Shown piece by piece: positions 42,969-51,393 of a stretch of DNA of 64,000 nucleotides. The notes under the pieces are model-generated. The model had not been told where the DNA came from, did no database searches, and worked only from the letters and a program-made list of their open reading frames with translations. The translations under genes and the position numbers were made by a program. This DNA comes from Pseudoflavonifractor intestinihominis (GTDB lineage Bacteria > Bacillota > Clostridia > Oscillospirales > Oscillospiraceae): the NCBI RefSeq assembly GCF_040096055.1, contig NZ_JBBMFK010000005.1:106252-170251 (forward strand), read 5' to 3'. Position 1 is the stretch's first letter. Each line of letters begins with the position of its first letter.

Positions 42969-44000
42969 TTACAGCAGGCCCTGGACGTGCTGCATGATGA
43001 GACTGGCGCAGGTGATGCCAACCCAGCAGCAGACCCCCATGAAGATGGGCTTGCCGCCGGTCTTGACCAGCTTGACCAGGTTGGTGTTCAGGCCGATGGC
43101 CGCCATGGCCAGAATGATGAAGTACTTGGACAGGGTCTTGAAGGCCTGGAACAGAGCCGGGTTCACCCCCGCCATGGTGGAGACCGTGGTGATGATGGAG
43201 GCCAGCACAAAGAACAGGATAAAGAAGGGGAAGATCTTCTTCAGGTCAAAGGAGCCGTTGGAGACGGCGCCGCCCCGCTTGACCTGCCAGGTCCGCCAGA
43301 AGGCCAGGGCCAGGGTGATGGGGATGATGGCCAGGGTGCGGGTCAGCTTGACGATGGTGGCGTACTCCAGCACCGCGCCGTTGGTGTTGTGGAGGGTGTC
43401 CCAGGTGGAGGCGGCGGCGGTCACGGAGGAGGTGTCGTTGATGGCGGTGCCGGCAAAGAGGCCGAAGCCCTCGTTGCTCATGCCCATCATTCCGCCCAGG
43501 GTGGGGAAGAGCAGGGCTGCCAGAATGTTGAACAGGAAGATGACCGAGATGGACTGGACGATTTCCTCGTCGTCCGCGCCGATGACGGGGGCGGTGGCGG
43601 CGATGGCCGAGCCGCCGCAGATGGAGGAGCCCACGCCCACCAGCACGGAGATGTTGTTGGGCATCTTCAGCCACTTCCGGATGAGAAAGGCGATGATGAG
43701 GGACATGGAGACCGTGGTGCAGATGATGGGGAGGGACTTGGCGCCCACCTTGGCGATCTCCGACAGGTTCAGGCCGAAGCCCAGCAGGATGACCGCGTAC
43801 TGGAGGATCTTCTTGGAGGTGAAGGCGATGCCCGCCTGGTAGCGGGTCCGGTCCTTCAGGACCAGGGACACCAGCATGCCCGCCAGAATGGCGAACACCG
43901 GCCCGCCCACCACGGGGAACAGGCGGCCCAGCAGAACGCTGGGGATGGACAGGAGCAGGCAGAGCACCAGACCGGGCCCGATTCGTTTGACAGAATTCAT
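42969..44000 (-). CDS. YeiH/YadS-family putative sulfate (sulfite/sulfonate) exporter
   Basis: 343 residues with about ten helices. Family stretches: FPVVGGPVFAILAGMLVS, YAVILLGFGLNLSEI, VGVGSSICGGSAIAATAPVIGADDEEIVQSISVIFLFNILA and GLFAGTAINDTSSVTAA (UPF0324/Cons_hypoth698). The substrate is debated; sulfate or sulfite export is usually proposed. Divergent from a LysR gene as yeiH and yeiE are in E. coli, which supports the family name. First gene of the operon with the CxxC-less flavoprotein. Confidence 0.87.
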   Translation of the reverse strand: MNSVKRIGPGLVLCLLLSIPSVLLGRLFPVVGGPVFAILAGMLVSLVLKDRTRYQAGIAFTSKKILQYAVILLGFGLNLSEIAKVGAKSLPIICTTVSMSLIIAFLIRKWLKMPNNISVLVGVGSSICGGSAIAATAPVIGADDEEIVQSISVIFLFNILAALLFPTLGGMMGMSNEGFGLFAGTAINDTSSVTAAASTWDTLHNTNGAVLEYATIVKLTRTLAIIPITLALAFWRTWQVKRGGAVSNGSFDLKKIFPFFILFFVLASIITTVSTMAGVNPALFQAFKTLSKYFIILAMAAIGLNTNLVKLVKTGGKPIFMGVCCWVGITCASLIMQHVQGLL

Positions 44001-44123
44001 GGATGTGTTCTCTCTCTCTTTTTATGTATTCCGTTCGGCGCCCTTGATTATAGCCCAAGAGAGCGATAAAATAAAATGAAGATTCGTAATGCCACCATAA
44101 ATTGGAGTTATAGGTGATGCGCC
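44001..44123. promoter_or_regulatory. Divergent control region of the yeiH-like and LysR genes
   Basis: 123 bp between divergent starts. It is AT-rich with several T-N11-A matches of the LysR-box kind (for example around 44073-44105), but none is symmetrical enough to name one operator. Confidence 0.35.
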
Positions 44124-44984
44124 ATGCTGGACCCACGCTGGAATACCTTCCTTGTCCTGTGCGAGACCATGAACTATACCCGGGCGGCCGAGCGGCTCTG
44201 CCTGACCCAGCCGGCGGTGACCCACCACATCCACCACCTGGAGGACCACTACGGCTGCCGCCTCTTCACCTACGAGGGAAAGGTGCTCCGGCTGACGGAG
44301 GCCGGGCTGAGGCTCCGGGAGTACACCCGCTCCCTGGCCTACAACAGCCAGAAGGTGGAGGAGGCCATGGCGGCCCCCGCGCCCGTGTCCCTGCGGGTGG
44401 GGGCCTCCAAGACCATCGGCGAGTTCGTCATCGCCCCCAAGGTGGAGCGCTTTTTGCGGGAGCACCCGGAGGCATCCTTCTCCCTGATGGTGGACAACAC
44501 CCAGGTCCTGCTCCGGGCTCTGGAGGCAGGGCGGCTGGACTTTGTACTGGTGGAGGGCTTTTTCGAGCGGAACCGGTATGAGACCAGGCTGTACCGGCAG
44601 GAGGAATTTTTCGGCGTCTGCCCGCCGGGACACAGGCTGGCAGGGCGGGCGGCCACCATGGAGGAGCTGGAGGACGAGCGGATCCTCATCCGGGAGGTGG
44701 GCTCCGGCACCCGGGCCATCTTTGAGGACGCCCTCCGCCGCCACAACCGTACCCTGCGCAGCTTCCCCAAGGTGTCCGCCATCAGCGATTTTTCCACAAT
44801 CAAGGCCCTGGTTGTGGACGGACTGGGCGTGTCCTTCCTGTACGCGCCGGTGGTGGAGCGGGAGCTGGCCCAGGGCACCCTGGCCCGGTTCGACCTGGCC
44901 GACACGCCCATGAGCGGCGCCTTCTACTTCGCCTGCCTCAAGGACAACCTGTTCGCCCGGACCTGGGCCGACTGGCTGGAGTGA
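44124..44984 (+). CDS. LysR-family transcriptional regulator (YeiE-like position)
   Basis: 286 residues. Helix-turn-helix: TFLVLCETMNYTRAAERLCLTQPAVTHHIHHLEDHYGCRLF; the rest is a periplasmic-binding-type effector domain (LRVGASKTIGEFVIAPKVERFLREHPEASFSLMVDNT). Divergent from the YeiH-type exporter, which it probably controls in response to a sulfur compound. It ends 67 nt before the two-component pair; no terminator is seen between. Confidence 0.9.
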   Translation: MLDPRWNTFLVLCETMNYTRAAERLCLTQPAVTHHIHHLEDHYGCRLFTYEGKVLRLTEAGLRLREYTRSLAYNSQKVEEAMAAPAPVSLRVGASKTIGEFVIAPKVERFLREHPEASFSLMVDNTQVLLRALEAGRLDFVLVEGFFERNRYETRLYRQEEFFGVCPPGHRLAGRAATMEELEDERILIREVGSGTRAIFEDALRRHNRTLRSFPKVSAISDFSTIKALVVDGLGVSFLYAPVVERELAQGTLARFDLADTPMSGAFYFACLKDNLFARTWADWLE

Positions 44985-45051
44985 GGGAGCGCAGGCCGAA
45001 AGAAAAGCGGCGCCTGGAGGGGACACAGACAGTGGGAGAAGGGGGATTTTC

Positions 45052-45762
45052 GTGACAAGAGTGGCGATTGTGGAGGACGACCGGGCCTGTGCCCGGCAGC
45101 TGGAGGAGTGCGTCCGGCGGTACCTGAAAGAGAACGGGCTGGATGGGGAGATCGTGGTCTTTCCCGACGGCATGGACATCGCCGAGGACTACCGGCCGGT
45201 GTGGGACATCATCCTCATGGACATTGAGATGCCCCACCTGGACGGCATGAGCGCCGCCCGGCGCATCCGGGCCGTGGACCCGGCGGCTGTCATCATGTTC
45301 ATCACCAACATGGCCCGCTACGCCATCAAGGGCTATGAGGTGGATGCCCTGGACTTTGTCCTCAAACCGGTGACCTACGGCCAGCTGGCCCTGAAGCTGA
45401 AAAAGGCCATGACCATTGTGGCCAGCCGGGAGCGGCGCTACCTGATGCTCCCCGCCGGAGAGGGGGAGAAGCGGGTATCCACCGACGAGATCCTCTTCAT
45501 CGAGGTGGTCAACCACCGGCTCCACATCCACACCATGGAGGAGGAGTTCGTGATGTCCGGGTCCCTCCAGGAGATGGAGACGAAGCTGGCCGGGCTGTCC
45601 TTTGTCCGGTGCAGCCACAGCTACATGGTCAACCTGAAAAACGTCACCGGCGTGGGCAAGGAGACCGTCCAGGTCCACGGCCACACCATTTCGGTGAGCC
45701 GCCCCCGGCGCAAGGAGTTCCTCCAGCGGCTGAGCGACTACCTGGGAGGTGGGCTGCGGTGA
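45052..45762 (+). CDS. LytTR-family response regulator
   Basis: 236 residues from GTG 45052, with AGAAGGGGG upstream. Receiver domain with VEDD, phospho-acceptor Asp in DIILMDIEMPHLDG and K in LKPVTYGQ. The LytTR DNA-binding domain is seen in TDEILFIEVVNHRLHIHT, FVRCSHSYMVNLKNV and ISVSRPRRKEFLQRL. This AgrA/VirR-like type controls peptide-signal or cell-surface regulons. It overlaps the kinase gene by GTGA. Confidence 0.92.
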   Translation: MTRVAIVEDDRACARQLEECVRRYLKENGLDGEIVVFPDGMDIAEDYRPVWDIILMDIEMPHLDGMSAARRIRAVDPAAVIMFITNMARYAIKGYEVDALDFVLKPVTYGQLALKLKKAMTIVASRERRYLMLPAGEGEKRVSTDEILFIEVVNHRLHIHTMEEEFVMSGSLQEMETKLAGLSFVRCSHSYMVNLKNVTGVGKETVQVHGHTISVSRPRRKEFLQRLSDYLGGGLR

Positions 45763-47075
45763 GAGAAGTGCTGGTCCAGGTGCTGATGGCCGCCGACCTG
45801 CCCATGGAGCTGCTGGCCGCAGCGGTGCTGTTCTGCCTGCCCCTGCGGCGGCGCAGGTGGTTCCCCTTCCGGGCGGCGGCCGGAATTGTGCTCTGCCTGC
45901 TGTGCTTCTGGCCGCTGATGTACCTTATGGGCAGACTCTTCCCCGGCCTGCAGGAGACAACTCTGCCCCTTGTGCTGGTCTACTCCTTCCTCTCCTTTGG
46001 CCTGGCGGTGGCCTTCGCGCTGCTGTGCTGCGACATCTCGCCATGGGAGGCGGTATACTGCGCCACCTGCGCCTATCTGACCCAGCACTTCACCTACTGC
46101 CTCTACCGGCTCTTTCACCTGGAGTGGGAGATCACCCAGCCCAGAGAGCACACCCTGCTGGCGGTGCTGCTGTATGTGGCGGTCTACGCCGGGGCATACG
46201 TCCTCTTCGCCCGGCAGCTGGCCCGGGAGGGGCGGTACAACACCAAGGTGACCCATTCCCTGGGCACCATGGTCAGCGCCCTGTCCATCGCCCTGGTGCT
46301 CTCCGCCGTGGCCCAGCAGCTGGAGGAGGCGGGCGGGCCGCTGTACCCGGTGTGTCTGCTCTACGCCATGTTCTGCTGCTTCTATGTCCTGTGGGGACAG
46401 GTGGGACAGCAGAAGCGGCTCTCCCTCCAGCATGAGCTGGATGTGCAGCAGCAGCTGTGGCACAAGAGCCGGGAGCAGTACCAGCTCTCAGCGGAGAACG
46501 TGGACCTCATCAACCGCAAGTGCCACGACCTGAAGCACCAGATCGCCGCCCTGCGGCGTATCTCCGACCGGCGGGAGCGGGAGGAGAGCATCCAGGCCCT
46601 GGAGCAGTCGGTGATGATCTACGACAGCGTGGTCAAGACGGGCAACGACATCCTGGACACCGTCCTCACCGAAAAGAGCCTGCTGTGCGAGAGTCGGGGC
46701 ATTACGCTCACCTGCGTGGCTGACGGGGACTGCCTGGACTTTATGGACGGGGTGGACATTTACACCATCTTCGGCAATGCCCTGGACAACGCCATCGAGA
46801 GCGTCACCCCTCTGGACGACCCGGAGAAGCGGACCATCGCCGTGTCGGTCTTCTCCCGGGCGGGGCTGGTGCTCTTCCAGATGGAGAACTACTATCAGGG
46901 CGCCCTGAATTTCGACGGGGAGCTGCCCGTCACCCGCAAGGCGGACAGGGGCTACCACGGCTTCGGCCTGAAGAGCATCCGCTCCACCGCGGAGAAGTAC
47001 GGCGGCTTCCTCACCATCCAGGCGGAGGACGGCATTTTTCTCCTGCGGGTGACCATCCCCAGGGAAGCGTCCTGA
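45759..47075 (+). CDS. GHKL-type sensor histidine kinase (AgrC-like)
   Basis: 438 residues from GTG 45759, coupled to the response-regulator stop by GTGA. The N-terminal half has about six hydrophobic helices with short loops, as in peptide receptors. It is followed by a coiled linker, the phospho-acceptor His in NRKCHDLKHQIAALR, and a GHKL ATPase with N-box GNALDNAIESV and G-box GYHGFGLKSI. It resembles AgrC-type kinases, but no AgrD-like peptide or AgrB protease gene is seen nearby, so the ligand is unknown. Confidence 0.9.
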   Translation: MREVLVQVLMAADLPMELLAAAVLFCLPLRRRRWFPFRAAAGIVLCLLCFWPLMYLMGRLFPGLQETTLPLVLVYSFLSFGLAVAFALLCCDISPWEAVYCATCAYLTQHFTYCLYRLFHLEWEITQPREHTLLAVLLYVAVYAGAYVLFARQLAREGRYNTKVTHSLGTMVSALSIALVLSAVAQQLEEAGGPLYPVCLLYAMFCCFYVLWGQVGQQKRLSLQHELDVQQQLWHKSREQYQLSAENVDLINRKCHDLKHQIAALRRISDRREREESIQALEQSVMIYDSVVKTGNDILDTVLTEKSLLCESRGITLTCVADGDCLDFMDGVDIYTIFGNALDNAIESVTPLDDPEKRTIAVSVFSRAGLVLFQMENYYQGALNFDGELPVTRKADRGYHGFGLKSIRSTAEKYGGFLTIQAEDGIFLLRVTIPREAS

Positions 47076-47076
47076 C

Positions 47077-47113
47077 AGCGGGGCGGCCGGAAAAATCTCC
47101 GGCCATCCCGCTG
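47077..47113 (+). terminator. Probable terminator after the kinase gene
   Basis: CAGCGGGGCGGCCGG...CCGGCCATCCCGCTG imperfect stem followed by TTTTG. It separates the kinase from the GH3 gene. Confidence 0.6.
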
Positions 47114-47234
47114 TTTTGTGCGAGTTACGCCGGAAAAAGCGCAAAGTGGGTATGCCGCCCCGGCGGGGAAGGGAGAAGGTGCTATACTCCTGCCAAAGCC
47201 TGTGCACGGGCACAGAGAACAAGGAGGAGTATCC

Positions 47235-50039
47235 ATGGAAAAGAAAGCGTCTGCCCCTGTCCGGCGTCCCCGGAAGGCGGCCATGGCGGTCATGTGCGTG
47301 GTGCTGGCCCTGCTGCTGGCCGTCAACGCCGCCGCCGCCGTGCTTATCCCGCCCAACGTGACCATGATCAACAATTTCTTCAACAAAGGCCCCTCCGAGG
47401 CGGAGACCTCCGAGGCGGGGGAGGCATCCGCCGCCATGACGGAGGAGGTGGCCTCCGAGGGCATCATCCTGCTGGACAACAAAAACGGCGCCCTGCCCCT
47501 GGCCCAGGGCAGCAAGGTCAACCTCTTCGGCTACGGCTCCCGGGACACCGTGTACGGCGGCTCCGGCTCGGGCTCCGGCGACGAGAGCAACAACGTGACC
47601 ATGGCCCAGGGCCTGACCAATGCCGGCTTTGAGGTCAACCAGGAGCTGGTGGACTTCTACGACGACCACTTCGTGGAGCGCACCGGCGTGGGCTACACCG
47701 GCAACAACTTCGACATCAACGAACCCCCGGTCAGCGAGTACTCTGACGAGCTGCTGGCCAACGCCAAGGCCTTCTCCGACGTGGCTCTGGTGGTCATCTC
47801 CCGCCTGGGCGGCGAGGGCGCCGACCTGCCCCTGGACATGACCCCCAGCGAGAGCGAGGTGGGCTCCTCCGGCGCCGCCACCTCCGTGGGCGTCAAGGGC
47901 GGCGACGCGGGCAAGCACTACCTGGAGCTCCAGCAGGTGGAGATCGACATGCTCAACATGGTCAAGGAGAACTTCGGCACCGTGGTGGTGCTGGTCAACT
48001 CCGCCAATGCCATGGAGCTGGGCTTCCTGGAGGAGGACGACGTGGACGCCGCCCTGTGGCTGGGCTGCCTGGGCTCCACCGGCTGCAATGCCCTGGGACA
48101 GATCCTCTCCGGCGAGGTGAACCCCTCCGGCCGCACCACCAGCACCTTTGCCTACGCCGTGGAGAGCGCGCCCAGCTATTACAGCTTCGGCGACTACGAC
48201 TACTCCAATGTGACCTACACCAACACTTCCCCCATCTCCGCCAACACCGAGCCCGACGCCTACCACTATGTGGACTACGTGGAGGGTATCTACGTGGGCT
48301 ACCGGTACTATGAGACCGCTGCTGCCGACGGCTTCATCGACTACGACGAGACCGTCCAGTACCCCTTCGGCTACGGCCTGAGCTACACCACCTTCACCCA
48401 GGAGATCGCCGACTTCCGGGACGACGGCACCACCGTCGCCATGGACGTGACCGTCACCAACACCGGCGACGCGGCGGGCAAGGACGTGGTCCAGGTCTAC
48501 TACACCGCCCCCTACACCCCCGGCGGCATTGAGAAGAGCCACGTGGTCCTCTCCGGCTTCGGCAAGACCGGCATCCTCCAGCCCGGGGAGAGCGAGACCG
48601 TCACCATCTCCTTTACCTACGAGGACATGGCCTCCTACGACTATACCGGCGTCAAGGCCCAGGGCGGCGCCTATGTGCTGGAGCAGGGCGAGTATGAGAT
48701 CAAGCTGATGAACAACTCCCACGATGTCATCGACAGCCGCACCGTCACTGTGGCCCAGGACGTGATCTACAACGACGCCAACGACGGCCCCCGCTCCACC
48801 GATGCCGTGGCCGCCGTCAACCTCTTTGACGACGTGACCTGGGGCGAGGACGTGACCTATGTCTCCCGTGCCGACTGGGCCGGCACCATGCCCACCCAGC
48901 GGGCCCCCCAGAGCCGGGAGGCCTCCGCTGAGATCGTCTCCGCCCTCACCGATACCTCCGTGCCCTCCGACCCGGAGGCCGCAGACATCACCTTTGCCGA
49001 CAACGGCCTCACCCTGGCCGACATGAAGGGCCTGGACTACGACGACCCCCAGTGGGACAAGCTGCTGGAGCAGATCTCCGTGGAGGAGATGACCAACCTC
49101 ATCGCCAACGGCGGCTGGTGCACCCAGGCCGTGCCCTCGGTGGGCAAGGCCTACTACACCGAGACCGACGGCCCCAACGGCATCAACAACATCATGGCCG
49201 GCGTCACCGGCACCCAGTACACCGGCCAGTCCGTGCTGGGCTGCACCTGGAACCAGGAGCTGGCCGGCCGCATGGGCACCACCTTTGCCCAGGAGGCCAT
49301 CGCCTACAACATCTCCGGCCTCTACGCCCCCGGCCTGAACATCTTCCGCTCTCCCTTCTCCGGCCGCAACTATGAGTATTTCTCCGAGGACGGCCTCCAT
49401 ACCGGCAAGATGGCCGCCGCCGAGATACAGGGCATCCAGTCCCAGGGCGTGTACTGCTACTCCAAGCACTTTGCCGTCAACGACCAGGAGACCAACCGGG
49501 ACCAGGGCGGCCTGTGCACCTGGCTCAACGAGCAGGCCATGCGTGAGGTGTACCTGAAGGGCTTTGAGCTGGCCGTCAAGGAGGGACACTCCCAGGGCAT
49601 GATGGCCGCCTTCAACCGGCTGGGCACCACCAACTGCGCCGAGAGCCCTGAGCTGCTCACCCAGGTGCTGCGCAACGAGTGGGGCTTCCGGGGCACCGTT
49701 ATCACCGACTGCATCATGCAGCTGAGCTATGTGGACGCCGACCGCTGCGTCCGCGCCGGCTGCGACCTCCAGCTGGCCCTCATGGGTCTGAGCAGCCCCG
49801 GCGAGGAGACCACCGGCACCCCCGACGGCCGCCAGGCCATGCGCAGCGCCACCCACAACATCCTCTATATGACGGCGAACAGCGCCGCCGAGGATATCGC
49901 CCAGCCCTATGTGCCCTACTGGCTGTACATCACCGCCGGTGTGGTGGACGTGGTGCTGCTGGGCCTGTGTGTGGCCTACTTCGTCCGCCGCCATCAGAAA
50001 ATGAAGGCGTGGAAGGCCGCCAACACCGCCAACAAGTAA
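47235..50039 (+). CDS. Membrane-anchored glycoside hydrolase family 3 with inverted domain order
   Basis: 934 residues from ATG 47235 (AAGGAGG upstream). A signal anchor (AAMAVMCVVLALLLAVNAAAAV) is followed by the GH3 C-terminal-type domain (EGIILLDNKNGALPL...NLFGYGSRD), a fibronectin-III-like domain (about residues 405-500: DVTVTNTGDAAGKDVVQVYY), then the TIM-barrel domain normally found first (TETDGPNGIN; YAPGLNIFRSPFSGRNYEYFSED; SKHFAVNDQETNRD; GFRGTVITDCIM with the nucleophile Asp). A C-terminal helix (WLYITAGVVDVVLLGLCVAYFV) ends it. Inverted order is known in rumen clostridial beta-glucosidases; anchors at both ends are unusual. Substrate probably a beta-glucoside. Confidence 0.88.
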   Translation: MEKKASAPVRRPRKAAMAVMCVVLALLLAVNAAAAVLIPPNVTMINNFFNKGPSEAETSEAGEASAAMTEEVASEGIILLDNKNGALPLAQGSKVNLFGYGSRDTVYGGSGSGSGDESNNVTMAQGLTNAGFEVNQELVDFYDDHFVERTGVGYTGNNFDINEPPVSEYSDELLANAKAFSDVALVVISRLGGEGADLPLDMTPSESEVGSSGAATSVGVKGGDAGKHYLELQQVEIDMLNMVKENFGTVVVLVNSANAMELGFLEEDDVDAALWLGCLGSTGCNALGQILSGEVNPSGRTTSTFAYAVESAPSYYSFGDYDYSNVTYTNTSPISANTEPDAYHYVDYVEGIYVGYRYYETAAADGFIDYDETVQYPFGYGLSYTTFTQEIADFRDDGTTVAMDVTVTNTGDAAGKDVVQVYYTAPYTPGGIEKSHVVLSGFGKTGILQPGESETVTISFTYEDMASYDYTGVKAQGGAYVLEQGEYEIKLMNNSHDVIDSRTVTVAQDVIYNDANDGPRSTDAVAAVNLFDDVTWGEDVTYVSRADWAGTMPTQRAPQSREASAEIVSALTDTSVPSDPEAADITFADNGLTLADMKGLDYDDPQWDKLLEQISVEEMTNLIANGGWCTQAVPSVGKAYYTETDGPNGINNIMAGVTGTQYTGQSVLGCTWNQELAGRMGTTFAQEAIAYNISGLYAPGLNIFRSPFSGRNYEYFSEDGLHTGKMAAAEIQGIQSQGVYCYSKHFAVNDQETNRDQGGLCTWLNEQAMREVYLKGFELAVKEGHSQGMMAAFNRLGTTNCAESPELLTQVLRNEWGFRGTVITDCIMQLSYVDADRCVRAGCDLQLALMGLSSPGEETTGTPDGRQAMRSATHNILYMTANSAAEDIAQPYVPYWLYITAGVVDVVLLGLCVAYFVRRHQKMKAWKAANTANK

Positions 50040-50066
50040 CCATTAGAATCAATCGCCCATAACGGC

Positions 50067-50118
50067 CGCGCCGCCGCCGGATTCCCAAAGAAGGGGAATC
50101 CGGCGGCGGCGCGGCTTT
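50067..50118. terminator. Bidirectional terminator between GH3 and AraC genes
   Basis: CCGCCGCCGGATTCCC...GGGAATCCGGCGGCGG long stem between convergent genes. Confidence 0.9.
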
Positions 50119-50123
50119 CTTGT

Positions 50124-50954
50124 TTAGCGTTTGTCGTCGGTGTTCATCTGGAAGAAGGATGTGCCTGCCTGACTGTTCCGGTAGTCGCTGGGGGAGAGCC
50201 CGTTTGTCAGCTCTTTAAACGCCCGGTTAAAGGTGCGGATGCTCTCAAATCCACACTGGGAGGAGATATCAGGCATGGGCCAGTCCGTGCTGACGAGCAG
50301 CCGCTTTGCAGCCGTGACGCGGAGAAATTTCAGGTAGGCGTTAAAGCCCATTCCGATCTGCTGGTTGCACAGACGGGACAGCTGATACTGTGACATCTCC
50401 AGCGCCTCGGCCGCTGTCAGCAGCGTAATGGGCTTGAAGCAGTTCTGGTGCAGGTACATGAGCACCATTTTGACCGGGGCGAGGACCTCCGGCCTGGGAA
50501 CTTGACGGGACGTACCCCACAGATATTCAAAGATGGCGTTGATCAGCCCCATGCAGGTCCCGGGATTTTGAATCAGGTCGGTGGACTCGATCAGCAGCTC
50601 AAACAAAGCGCCCAGCTCCGGGCTGTACTGTCCCTTCCGGATGATGGGGCACTCCAGCTGAAAATCCTTCCGCGCATCCTGGCACAGGTTCACCACACTT
50701 GGCGAGGCTCCGATCATGAGGCATTTGCTGTAGCCCAGGCTGTGGTACTGATGGACCTGCAGGCTGCCGGCAAAGCAGACATCCCCGGCCCGCAGGAGAT
50801 ACGCTTCGTCCTCGAGCGTTACCTCCAGCTGGCCCTGAGAGAGGTACACCATCTCCAGCTCTTCATGGATATGTGTGATGTAGTTCAGGTTTTCTACCCG
50901 CCAGATGTTGTAAAACTCGCTCTTTACATTCGCATGCTTTAGCTTCGGCAACAT
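50124..50954 (-). CDS. AraC-family transcriptional regulator with cupin sensor domain
   Basis: 276 residues from ATG 50954, with GGGGGAG upstream. The N-terminal cupin-like domain (THIHEELEMVYLSQGQLEVTLEDEAYLLRAGDVCFAGSLQVHQY) should bind a sugar or small ligand. Two C-terminal helix-turn-helices are present (EALEMSQYQLSRLCNQQIGMGFNAYLKFLRVTAAKRLL and ISSQCGFESIRTFNRAFKELTNGLSPSDYRNS). It is convergent with GH3, so a link to that enzyme is possible but not shown. Its natural upstream neighbour may have been displaced by the mobile element. Confidence 0.9.
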   Translation of the reverse strand: MLPKLKHANVKSEFYNIWRVENLNYITHIHEELEMVYLSQGQLEVTLEDEAYLLRAGDVCFAGSLQVHQYHSLGYSKCLMIGASPSVVNLCQDARKDFQLECPIIRKGQYSPELGALFELLIESTDLIQNPGTCMGLINAIFEYLWGTSRQVPRPEVLAPVKMVLMYLHQNCFKPITLLTAAEALEMSQYQLSRLCNQQIGMGFNAYLKFLRVTAAKRLLVSTDWPMPDISSQCGFESIRTFNRAFKELTNGLSPSDYRNSQAGTSFFQMNTDDKR

Positions 50955-50969
50955 ACTCCCCCACCTCAA

Positions 50970-51393
50970 AGCTCAGATTTGCCTGTTATGGCCAAGAAAC
51001 TGCAGAAACAGGAGGCGGCGAAACCCTCGGTTCCACGTATGGGACAGGCGGCGCTTTTTGTCAAGTATACGCCGCCGGACTGAAAAAGTCCAATTTGCAA
51101 AAATTGGCCAAAGAAATTTTTCTATACCCGCCCTGAAAGCAACACTTTTTAATTGTTGACAGTTTTGAATGCAAGTTTTGTCCTAAAAATGAATAATATT
51201 TGATAATATTCACTGAAAAATGCAGCTTTTATACATAAAAATAGAATAAAAAAACGCTCGCAACTTGATAAAAACAGAATGTGTAGACTATAATTCCGCC
51301 ATATTTGCTAATGTGCGATAAAGAAGTAATAGAAGTGTAAAAAATTTTGCCGTTCCTATCCGGCACTTAGGGCTGTGTCGGATAGGTCAGGCG
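50970..51393. other. AT-rich junction region: araC promoter side and left end of the mobile element
   Basis: Composition drops from GC-rich to strongly AT-rich by about 51.1 kb. An imperfect inverted repeat, CCTATCCGGC...GTCGGATAGG (51356-51387), lies just past the recombinase stop and may be its terminator or part of the element end. No gene is visible. The exact attachment site cannot be fixed by eye. Confidence 0.5.

Noticed and set aside
46488..49994. Minus-strand open frame of 1168 codons opposite the GH3 gene
   Set aside because: Low-complexity Gly/Val/His/Ala composition, no ribosome site or domains, opposite a well-supported gene. An artefact of high-GC antisense reading.
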